A stretch of DNA of 6,044 nucleotides, from NCBI GenBank assembly GCA_017743275.1, contig JAGHZG010000116.1:1-6044 (forward strand), written 5' to 3'. A model generated the notes under the pieces. It was not told the DNA's origin, did no database searches, and was given only the letters and a program-made list of their open reading frames with translations. Position numbers and translations under genes: made by a program. The DNA is from Chloroflexota bacterium. Its GTDB lineage: Bacteria; Chloroflexota; Anaerolineae; B4-G1; DUEL01. Shown here piece after piece: positions 1 to 4,286 of the stretch (within the stretch, counting starts at the first letter, position 1; each line of letters opens with the position of its first letter).

Positions 1-2177
1 TCTATGCGCCCTGGGCCTGGATTGCCGCCCGGATGGCCCCCCTGAACATGACCTACTGGCACGGGTACATGCCCCCTCCCTACCTCCTTCGCCTCTCCCT
101 GGGCGGACTGACCATTATGGAGCACCTTCCCAACGAGATGGCGGAGGGGGCTGCGGCCCTGATGCTGCTGGCCGTTCTCCTCTCGCTGGTCGCCTCCCGC
201 CCGCGCCTGACGGCGGGATTGTATCCATTCCTCTACGCCGCGCCGTTGGGCGTTATCGCCACCGTCTACCGGGAGATTCCCAAGTGGGGGGCCCGTCATG
301 CCTCCCTCTTCGCCCCGGCCTCTTTTCTGGCCCTGGCTGTCGCCTGGGGGAGCGTGGGGAACATCCGGCCGCGCGGGCTGCGGGCTCTATCGGCCCTCGC
401 CCTGACTGCCGCCACCCTCCTCGTCGGGCGCTTCCTCTGGGAAGCCGACTGCAATCTCCTGACCAATCCGGCCTATGCTCGCGAGGACTGGCGGGGCGCG
501 GCCCGCTACATTCAGGAACACCGCGCGCCGGGCGACGTCGTCATCATCTCCACCGGCTCCGTCTTCCCAACGTGGCTCTACTACGCCGGGGATGAGGGGA
601 TGCTCCCGATGCCCAACGACCCGCTGTTAGACGTCACCCATGTTCTGACCTATACCGAAGTCGCCCGGACGCTGAACGCGGCCCTCTCCTCCTGCTTCTC
701 TGCTCCCTGCGACCTTTCTCCTGCGACCTGCTCCCTGCGACCTGCTCCCTGCGACCTTTCTCCTGCGACCTGCTCCCTGCGACCTGCTCCCTGCAGTGTC
801 TGGCTGGTGGCCTGGCTGGATGGGGTCACCGACCCGACCCGATTGGTGGAGACAATGTTAGAGGACGTGGCGCGGGAAGAACCGGTACCGTATTTCCGGA
901 AACTGCGGGTCCGTCGTTTCCTGCTGGACCGTCCCCCCGATTTCCCGCTGGAACCGCCCACCACCGACCGCCCCGACGCGGAACTCCTGCCGGGGATTCG
1001 GCTCTGGGGGTACGCTCTGCCCGAGGGGCCGCATCCGGCCGACCGTCCGCTGGAACTGCGGGCCTGGTGGGTGACGGACGACCCCCGCCGCCACGCGGGT
1101 CTCCTCTACATGGCCTCCTTCCGGCTGCGGGACGCCCTGGGCACCGAGTGGGGCCAGGACGACCGCATCGTGACCGACGGCGACTATCGCCCGGAACGTT
1201 GGGCTCCCGGCATCCCGGTTTGGGGGCGCTTTTTCCTGCGCCCTCCGGCGGGGATTCCACCCGGCGTCTACACCCCTACACTGACTCTCTTCACGAAGGA
1301 GGCGGCAGGAAGTATCGCCCTGCGGCCCATCACCATCACCCAGCCCGCCTCTCCACCGGAGATGCCGGGAGAATTTACTCCGGCCCGCGCTGTGGGCCGG
1401 TCCGCCCCACTGACCTTGCTGGGAGTGCACTTCTTCCAGAGGGAAGGAATTCCGTGCAGGAAAATCAACGGGGAACTTTTCTGGGAGGTCCGGGAACCGC
1501 TGGTGGAGGATTACCGGGTCTTGGTAAGTGTCGGGGAGCATCGGGAGGAAAATCCCCTGGCTCCTGTGGCCTCTCAGTCTCTTCTGCGTCCGGGGGACCG
1601 CATCCGCTCCTACTTCCAACTCACCTTCCCCTGTCGGGCGCTGGACCTGCAGGCCGACCTGGAGGTCCGCCTGGTGCGAGCCGACGGGACGGAGACCGGT
1701 GGGGCCTGGCAAGGGCCCCCGGTCACGGTGCGGACGGAGCGGGTCTTTGCCGAGCCGACCGTTCCCTATGAGCCCGTAGGGGCGGACTTCGGGCCGGGAT
1801 TTGCCACCCTGCTGGGGTACCGGGTGGACCCGTCCCCTTTGCGGGCAGGGAAGCCCTTCACCGTCACCCTGATCTGGCGGGCGGGTCTCACGGACGACGT
1901 TCCCCGCTCCGTCTTTGTCCACATCGCGCCGCCGGATGCGCCCGCGCCGCTGGCGGCCCAGCACGACGGCTGGCCCGTTGGAGGCGCCCGCCCCACCCAC
2001 ATCTGGGTCTGGGGGGAGATCATCACCGACCCCCACCCGCTGCCCGGCCTCCCTGCCGGGAGATACCAGATCCGGGTGGGCCTTTACGGCCCCGATGGGG
2101 AACGGATGCCGGTCACCCTCGGGCCCGAAAGCCCGCCGGACCGGGCGCTGAGTTTCCCCCTGGAGGTTCTTGAGTGA
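1..2177 (+). CDS. C-terminal part of a GT39/ArnT-like membrane glycosyltransferase with extracytoplasmic beta modules (5' partial)
   Basis: The reading frame is open from the first complete codon at position 3 (reading YAPWAWIAAR) to the TGA at 2175-2177, so the true start lies upstream and the ATG at 33 is probably internal. Numbering from that Met, hydrophobic membrane segments appear at about 37-55, 62-78, 89-108 and 116-134. They are followed by a soluble region starting NPAYAREDWRGAARYIQEH, a pattern I associate with dolichyl-phosphate-mannose-type (GT39/PMT/ArnT-like) glycosyltransferases of Chloroflexota. From about residue 315 on there are two or three beta-sandwich-like modules. The last carries the family-style pattern LLGYRVDPSPLRAGKPF, SVFVHIAPP, AQHDGWP and AGRYQIRVGLYGPDGERMPV. 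The expected role is sugar transfer from a lipid-linked donor on the outer face of the membrane, but the N-terminal half with the catalytic acidic residues is not in the window, so activity cannot be judged. Residues about 219-255 are a Cys-rich low-complexity insertion encoded by a minisatellite. The gene overlaps the next one by 4 bp. Confidence 0.75.
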   Translation, partial: YAPWAWIAARMAPLNMTYWHGYMPPPYLLRLSLGGLTIMEHLPNEMAEGAAALMLLAVLLSLVASRPRLTAGLYPFLYAAPLGVIATVYREIPKWGARHASLFAPASFLALAVAWGSVGNIRPRGLRALSALALTAATLLVGRFLWEADCNLLTNPAYAREDWRGAARYIQEHRAPGDVVIISTGSVFPTWLYYAGDEGMLPMPNDPLLDVTHVLTYTEVARTLNAALSSCFSAPCDLSPATCSLRPAPCDLSPATCSLRPAPCSVWLVAWLDGVTDPTRLVETMLEDVAREEPVPYFRKLRVRRFLLDRPPDFPLEPPTTDRPDAELLPGIRLWGYALPEGPHPADRPLELRAWWVTDDPRRHAGLLYMASFRLRDALGTEWGQDDRIVTDGDYRPERWAPGIPVWGRFFLRPPAGIPPGVYTPTLTLFTKEAAGSIALRPITITQPASPPEMPGEFTPARAVGRSAPLTLLGVHFFQREGIPCRKINGELFWEVREPLVEDYRVLVSVGEHREENPLAPVASQSLLRPGDRIRSYFQLTFPCRALDLQADLEVRLVRADGTETGGAWQGPPVTVRTERVFAEPTVPYEPVGADFGPGFATLLGYRVDPSPLRAGKPFTVTLIWRAGLTDDVPRSVFVHIAPPDAPAPLAAQHDGWPVGGARPTHIWVWGEIITDPHPLPGLPAGRYQIRVGLYGPDGERMPVTLGPESPPDRALSFPLEVLE
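703..794 (+). repeat. 42-bp tandem repeat (built of 14-bp units) inside the glycosyltransferase-like CDS
   Basis: Two identical 42-bp units (703-744 and 745-786) are followed by an 8-bp partial unit (787-794). Each 42-mer consists of three variants of the 14-mer CTCCCTGCGACCTG, giving six full 14-mers in all. A degenerate copy may precede it at 689-702. Because 42 is a multiple of 3 the frame is kept, and the product is two copies of APCDLSPATCSLRP plus APCS. The insertion falls between a predicted helix (VARTLNAAL) and a strand (VWLVAWLDGV), so it probably forms an exposed loop. The odd Cys content contrasts with the rest of the protein and suggests that the DNA repeat, not selection for protein sequence, created it. 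Confidence 0.95.
2162..2166 (+). promoter_or_regulatory. Shine-Dalgarno GGAGG for the GTG start of the DMT transporter
   Basis: GGAGG lies 7 nt before the GTG at 2174, inside the last codons of the upstream gene. It supports a GTG start overlapping the upstream stop in the GTGA arrangement (2174-2177), which is typical of translational coupling. Confidence 0.75.
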
Positions 2178-3079
2178 CCCAAACCCATACCCGCTCCGGG
2201 TTCACCCGCGGTATTCTCATCTGTCTGATCGGGACGGCCATCTGGTCCACGACGGCCATCTTTATTGCCCATCTGAGCAACCATTACCGGTTGCCGCCGC
2301 TGGTTCTGGCCTTCTGGCGGGACCTCTTCGTCGCCCTGGGACTGGCGGCTGGGTTGAGTCTCCTCCGGCCCGCCCTGCTGCGGATTCCCCATCCCCGCCA
2401 CAATCTGGTTTTCTTCGTCGCCTATGGCTTCACCCTGGCCATTTTCAACATCCTGTGGACGACGTCGGTGGCCCTCAATGGCGCGGCGATAGCGACTGTG
2501 CTGGTCTACAGTTCCCCTGCCTTCACGGCCCTGGCGGAGCGCCGTCTCTTCGGGGAACGTTTTGGGCCAGCCCGCACGGTGGCTCTGGTGCTGAGTCTGG
2601 CGGGATGCATGCTGGCCTCCGGCGCCTACGACCGGGATGCCTGGAGCGTGAACCCGCTGGGGATCGCCGTTGGACTGAGCAGCGGATGGGCATTCGCGGC
2701 TTATAGCCTCTTCGGCAAAGCGGCCCATCGTCGGGGGATTTCCCCCTGGACTGCCACTTTTGGCGCGTTCACCATGGCGACCGCTTTCCTGCTCTTCCTG
2801 CAGCGCCGGGCCACCCTCTTCTGGCTGGGCCCTCAGGTGAGCGGGTGGGCCCTTCTGACAACCCTGGCGCTGATACCGACCATCGGAGGCTATGGCCTGT
2901 ACACCGTCAGCCTGACCTACCTTCCGGCCGCCGTCGCCAACATCATCGTCACCCTGGAACCAGTGATGACGGGCATTATGGCGTACCTCATCCTGGGGGA
3001 GCAGATGACTCCTGTCCAACTGCTGGGGGGTGGGCTGATCCTGACCGGGGTCTTCCTGCTGCAGACAGAGCGCAGGTGA
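2174..3079 (+). CDS. EamA/DMT-superfamily membrane transporter
   Basis: A 301-residue protein with about ten hydrophobic segments arranged as two EamA repeats (about 12-148 and 160-297). This is the usual length and architecture of drug/metabolite transporter (DMT) proteins. Visible family landmarks are LVLAFWRD (43-50), VYSSPAFTALAERRLFGER (111-129) ending the first half, and TLEPVMTGIMAYLILGEQ (260-277) with QLLGGGLILTGVFLL (282-296) ending the second. The protein should sit in the cytoplasmic membrane and move a small metabolite, probably by efflux or exchange. The substrate cannot be told from sequence, because the family covers amino acids, sugars, nucleotide-related compounds and drugs. 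The GTG start is chosen because it overlaps the upstream TGA and has a well-spaced GGAGG. Coupling to the glycosyltransferase-like gene indicates co-expression but not necessarily a shared pathway. No clear intrinsic terminator follows. Confidence 0.93.
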   Translation: MTQTHTRSGFTRGILICLIGTAIWSTTAIFIAHLSNHYRLPPLVLAFWRDLFVALGLAAGLSLLRPALLRIPHPRHNLVFFVAYGFTLAIFNILWTTSVALNGAAIATVLVYSSPAFTALAERRLFGERFGPARTVALVLSLAGCMLASGAYDRDAWSVNPLGIAVGLSSGWAFAAYSLFGKAAHRRGISPWTATFGAFTMATAFLLFLQRRATLFWLGPQVSGWALLTTLALIPTIGGYGLYTVSLTYLPAAVANIIVTLEPVMTGIMAYLILGEQMTPVQLLGGGLILTGVFLLQTERR

Positions 3080-3125
3080 AGGGTGAACAAGGAACTGCAG
3101 GCTGTTCGTCCTGTAGCCTGTAGCG

Positions 3126-3205
3126 GGGTGTGTTCCAATTTTGTCGGGCCTGGCTGCTTTGCAGGATAACTGCTCGCAGTTGTCCTACAACTTTGGGCCA
3201 CACCC
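3126..3205. mobile_element. MITE-like 80-bp element with terminal inverted repeats and 8-bp direct repeats
   Basis: The ends are inverted repeats: GGGTGTG at 3126-3132 matches CACACCC at 3199-3205 exactly, and over 22 terminal bases 17 match. The element is flanked by the 8-bp direct repeat CTGTAGCG at 3118-3125 and 3206-3213, as a target-site duplication would be. It contains no ORF, so it would be a non-autonomous element mobilised in trans. Families making 8-bp duplications, such as IS256 or ISL3, are candidates by analogy only. Caution: the word CCTGTAGCG also occurs on the minus strand at 5385-5393 at the edge of another palindrome, and CTGTAGC is tandemly repeated just upstream. The flanking repeats could therefore belong to a dispersed palindromic repeat and not be a true target duplication. 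The inner part is a 32-nt palindrome listed separately. Confidence 0.6.
3159..3190. repeat. Palindromic repeat copy 1 (core of the MITE-like element)
   Basis: A 32-nt near-perfect palindrome with 15-nt arms around a TC centre: TTGCAGGATAACTGC pairs with GCAGTTGTCCTACAA, 13 of 15 positions complementary plus a G-T wobble. It aligns without gaps to 3705-3736, with 24 of 32 identities. It could be a dispersed REP-type repeat, a cruciform/operator, or an RNA hairpin. Confidence 0.8.
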
Positions 3206-3220
3206 CTGTAGCGTTCCTAC

Positions 3221-3249
3221 TTGACGAAGAAAAAAGAAAATGGCATAAT
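3221..3249 (+). promoter_or_regulatory. Sigma70-type promoter of the LysW-like gene
   Basis: TTGACG (3221-3226) and CATAAT (3244-3249) are separated by exactly 17 nt. A TG at 3241-3242 one base before the -10 makes an extended -10 element. The start site should fall near 3256, giving a leader of about 70 nt. The MITE-like element and its right direct repeat end only 8 bp upstream of the -35 (last base 3213), so the insertion may affect any upstream regulation. Confidence 0.75.
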
Positions 3250-3267
3250 AAGGCAGGCCAGAGTCAA

Positions 3268-3282
3268 CGGGCCTGGGGCCCG
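3268..3282 (+). promoter_or_regulatory. GC-rich hairpin in the leader of the LysW-like mRNA
   Basis: CGGGCC TGG GGCCCG forms a 6-bp all-GC stem with a 3-nt loop, starting about 12 nt after the predicted transcription start and ending 29 nt before the Shine-Dalgarno. There is no T-tract after it, so it is not a terminator. A 5' stabilising hairpin is the simplest reading, and no known riboswitch class was recognised. Confidence 0.5.
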
Positions 3283-3311
3283 CTGCAGGCGAATTCCATC
3301 CGGGCCATTCT

Positions 3312-3319
3312 AAAGGAGG
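3312..3319 (+). promoter_or_regulatory. Strong Shine-Dalgarno AAAGGAGG
   Basis: AAAGGAGG lies 4 nt before the ATG at 3324 and fixes that start. Together with the strong promoter it suggests the small acidic protein is well expressed. Confidence 0.85.
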
Positions 3320-3323
3320 AAAA

Positions 3324-3569
3324 ATGGCACGCTGTCCCGAATGCAACACCATTCTTCCTGTCCCGCCAGATGTCGCCCTCTATGACCGCCTGTACTGCGA
3401 AGAGTGCGGAGCCCTCCTGGAAATCGTCAGCCTGAACCCGCTGGAACTGGAATACGTCTTTGACTACGAAGACCTGGAGGAAGAAGATCTGGAGTGGGAA
3501 GAGGAGGAATGGGAGGAGGGAGAAGAGGACCTCTTTGACGAGGACCTGGAGGAAGAAGAGGAGTGGTAA
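3324..3569 (+). CDS. LysW-like zinc-ribbon protein with long acidic C-terminal tail
   Basis: An 81-residue protein. Residues 1-43 form a small zinc ribbon: C4-x2-C7 and C25-x2-C28 are four presumed zinc ligands, and the pattern CPEC...LPVPPDV...YCEECGALLEIVSLNPLEL closely resembles the amino-group carrier protein LysW. In Thermus and archaea LysW carries aminoadipate or glutamate on its C-terminal Glu during lysine/ornithine synthesis. Known LysW proteins are about 54-56 residues and end in EDWGE. Here the last 38 residues contain 25 Asp/Glu and three Trp, and the protein ends in EEEEEW, so the acceptor C-terminal Glu is absent. The tail contains an internal duplication (see repeat at 3471-3559). 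It may therefore not act as the biosynthetic carrier. No lysX, lysZ, argE-like or other carrier-pathway gene is adjacent. Zinc binding and LysW-fold similarity are likely, but function is unassigned. The start is fixed by AAAGGAGG and the gene has its own promoter. Confidence 0.85.
   Translation: MARCPECNTILPVPPDVALYDRLYCEECGALLEIVSLNPLELEYVFDYEDLEEEDLEWEEEEWEEGEEDLFDEDLEEEEEW
3471..3559 (+). repeat. Internal duplication in the acidic tail of the LysW-like gene
   Basis: The 17-mer GACCTGGAGGAAGAAGA occurs at 3471-3487 and again at 3543-3559, 72 bp (24 codons) apart and in frame. It encodes the related segments EDLEEEDLEW and EDLEEEEEW. The stretch between is very purine-rich (mainly Glu codons). 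This suggests the tail lengthened by duplication or slippage. Confidence 0.8.
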
Positions 3570-3577
3570 CCTCACAC

Positions 3578-3600
3578 GAACGTTCTCTCTGGGACGTTTT
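3578..3600 (+). terminator. Weak candidate terminator after the LysW-like gene
   Basis: GAACGTTC (3578-3585) pairs with GGACGTTT (3592-3599), with two G-T wobbles and a 6-nt loop, starting 9 nt after the stop codon. Only about four T's (3597-3600) are available and most of them are in the stem, so efficiency is doubtful. Confidence 0.3.
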
Positions 3601-3646
3601 GCTACCACAGTGAAAACGATGTTTGTCCCCTCTGGAACAACCTGGC

Positions 3647-3678
3647 TGGTCAGGGTGGGGCACAAATAAGCCTGACCA
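3647..3678. repeat. Inverted repeat TGGTCAGG / CCTGACCA
   Basis: A perfect 8-bp inverted repeat (3647-3654 and 3671-3678) with a 16-nt loop. It is the first of the consecutive stem structures in the gap. It has no T-tract on either strand at terminator spacing. Confidence 0.6.
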
Positions 3679-3686
3679 TCTGCCTG

Positions 3687-3748
3687 GCTCTCTCCTTACC
3701 TGTCATGTAGGGTAACTGCTTGCCGTTGCCCGACATGCTGGAGAGAGC
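3687..3748. repeat. Compound palindrome containing palindromic repeat copy 2
   Basis: The outer arms GCTCTCTCC (3687-3695) and GGAGAGAGC (3740-3748) are a perfect 9-bp inverted repeat. Inside, 3704-3716 pairs with 3725-3737 at 11 of 13 positions plus a T-G wobble. The inner part (3705-3736) aligns to copy 1 at 3159-3190 with 24 of 32 identities, including the shared words GTAACTGCT/ATAACTGCT and GTTG. Both copies are preceded at a short distance by GCCTGGCT. Confidence 0.75.
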
Positions 3749-3758
3749 AACGGTGCCT

Positions 3759-3853
3759 CAGGCGAAAGTCCCCTCGGCCCGAGGCCGCTGGACCGGGGGC
3801 CACGCTCCGAAGGAGCTCTCCCCGAAGGGCTCAGCGTGGCCCTTCATCGCCTG
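3759..3853. ncRNA. Candidate structured RNA or structured repeat: three-way-junction-like fold
   Basis: The closing stem CAGGCGA (3759-3765) / TCGCCTG (3847-3853) is perfect over 7 bp. It encloses two nested arms. Arm A has GTCC (3768-3771) pairing GGAC (3790-3793), with an inner hairpin CCTCG/CGAGG (3772-3784). Arm B has a perfect 10-bp stem GGGCCACGCT (3797-3806) / AGCGTGGCCC (3833-3842), topped by GAGC/GCTC and a GAA loop. An alternative hairpin GCTCC-GAA-GGAGC (3804-3816) competes with arm B. The nested geometry is unlikely from unselected DNA but fits no RNA family I recognise. Strand is undetermined because the stems are nearly all Watson-Crick. It could be a small RNA, a 3' UTR fold, or a dispersed repeat. 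Confidence 0.4.
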
Positions 3854-3964
3854 CCTCAAGTTCCCATTTCCTGTTGCACAGGTGATAGGGAGGCGGCGGA
3901 CGAAGGTTGCCGCAGAATCCCCTTTTTCTTTCTCGCTGCGCAGCGGCCACAGAGTACGAACGGA

Positions 3965-4225
3965 TCACACCAGCAGAAAGGCCAGCCCGAGCATCAGCGC
4001 CAGCATGACCACCGCGATGATGGCAATCCGCTTCAGGTCGGCGACCACGTGGGGGTACTCCTCCCTCAGGTCCCGCAGGGCGCGCGCGGAGGCCTTCGGG
4101 GCCTGAGGGGTCTGAATGACCGCAGGAGTGGTTACCGTGGCCGCCTGCTCCACAGGCTGAACCAGTTGGGCGGCAGAAAGACGTGGGCGGGACGTTCCCC
4201 GCCGACGACGAGATTTCTTCCCCAT
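3965..4225 (-). CDS. Small tail-anchored membrane protein of unknown function
   Basis: An 86-residue protein. The N-terminus is strongly basic (K3, K4, R6-R9), residues about 17-45 are low-complexity Ala/Gln/Pro/Thr, residues 46-65 are a charged helix (ALRDLREEYPHVVADLKR), and residues 66-86 are a single membrane segment running to the C-terminus. This predicts a cytoplasmic basic domain with a C-terminal anchor. I recognise the general form, basic head plus EYPHVVADLKRI followed by one membrane helix, as common among small uncharacterised Chloroflexota proteins, but no function is known to me. The start is supported by GGAGG 5 nt upstream and by a consensus-like promoter just before it. It follows the sortase on the same strand with a 41-bp gap, so it may be transcribed both with the sortase and from its own promoter. 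Confidence 0.72.
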   Translation of the reverse strand: MGKKSRRRRGTSRPRLSAAQLVQPVEQAATVTTPAVIQTPQAPKASARALRDLREEYPHVVADLKRIAIIAVVMLALMLGLAFLLV

Positions 4226-4230
4226 AAAAT

Positions 4231-4235
4231 CCTCC
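4231..4235 (-). promoter_or_regulatory. Shine-Dalgarno GGAGG for the small membrane protein
   Basis: On the minus strand GGAGG sits 5 nt before the ATG (4225-4223), supporting that start. Confidence 0.75.
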
Positions 4236-4257
4236 GACTATGGCCTAAAGCTCCCCT

Positions 4258-4286
4258 ATTATACCGCTATGGCTCCAATTCGGCAA
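4258..4286 (-). promoter_or_regulatory. Sigma70-type promoter of the small membrane protein, overlapping the sortase 3' end
   Basis: On the minus strand TTGCCG (4286-4281) and a perfect TATAAT (4263-4258) are separated by 17 nt. The -35 lies within the last codons of the sortase gene. Transcription should begin near 4251, leaving a leader of about 25 nt that contains the GGAGG. Confidence 0.65.

Larger units (their letters stand above)
3080..3323. other. Intergenic region: MITE-like element, promoter and leader of the LysW-like gene
   Basis: No coding potential is supported in this 244-bp gap. In order it holds a tandem 7-bp word CTGTAGC (3111-3124), an 80-bp inverted-repeat element (3126-3205) between 8-bp direct repeats, a TTGACG/CATAAT promoter (3221-3249), a GC-rich leader hairpin (3268-3282) and an AAAGGAGG ribosome binding site. 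A weak GAACA/TGTTC inverted repeat just after the transporter stop lacks a T-tract, so I do not call it a terminator. Confidence 0.7.
3570..3964. other. Intergenic region between convergent genes, rich in inverted repeats
   Basis: This 395-bp stretch separates the LysW-like gene (+) from the small membrane protein (-). Open frames through it have no ribosome binding sites or recognisable protein features, so I call no gene. It holds a weak terminator candidate (3578-3600), a hairpin (3647-3678), a compound palindrome (3687-3748), a three-way-junction-like fold (3759-3853), a T-rich run (3922-3932) and a 12-bp perfect palindrome CGCTGCGCAGCG (3934-3945). No tRNA T-loop motif, RNase P, SRP or tmRNA signature was recognised. 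Confidence 0.7.

Noticed and set aside
650..2036. Long open frames on the minus strand opposite the glycosyltransferase-like gene (650-964, 826-1260, 858-2036)
   Set aside because: They are antisense to a well-supported gene in GC-rich DNA, have repetitive Arg/Gly/Pro-rich products without domain features, and lack ribosome binding sites.
2084..3019. A 311-codon minus-strand frame opposite the transporter
   Set aside because: The product is low-complexity and hydrophilic with no recognisable motif. The plus-strand frame is a clear EamA transporter.
3759..3853. Possible RNase P RNA, because GCGAAAGTCC resembles the conserved GGAAAGTCC word
   Set aside because: The partner conserved regions (for example a CGGCTTA-type 3' element) are not found and the length and fold do not match.
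3888..3928. Possible intrinsic terminator: GGCGGC/GCCGC hairpin followed by a T-run
   Set aside because: The stem is weak with wobble pairs and the T-run starts about 9 nt after the stem, too far for a normal intrinsic terminator.
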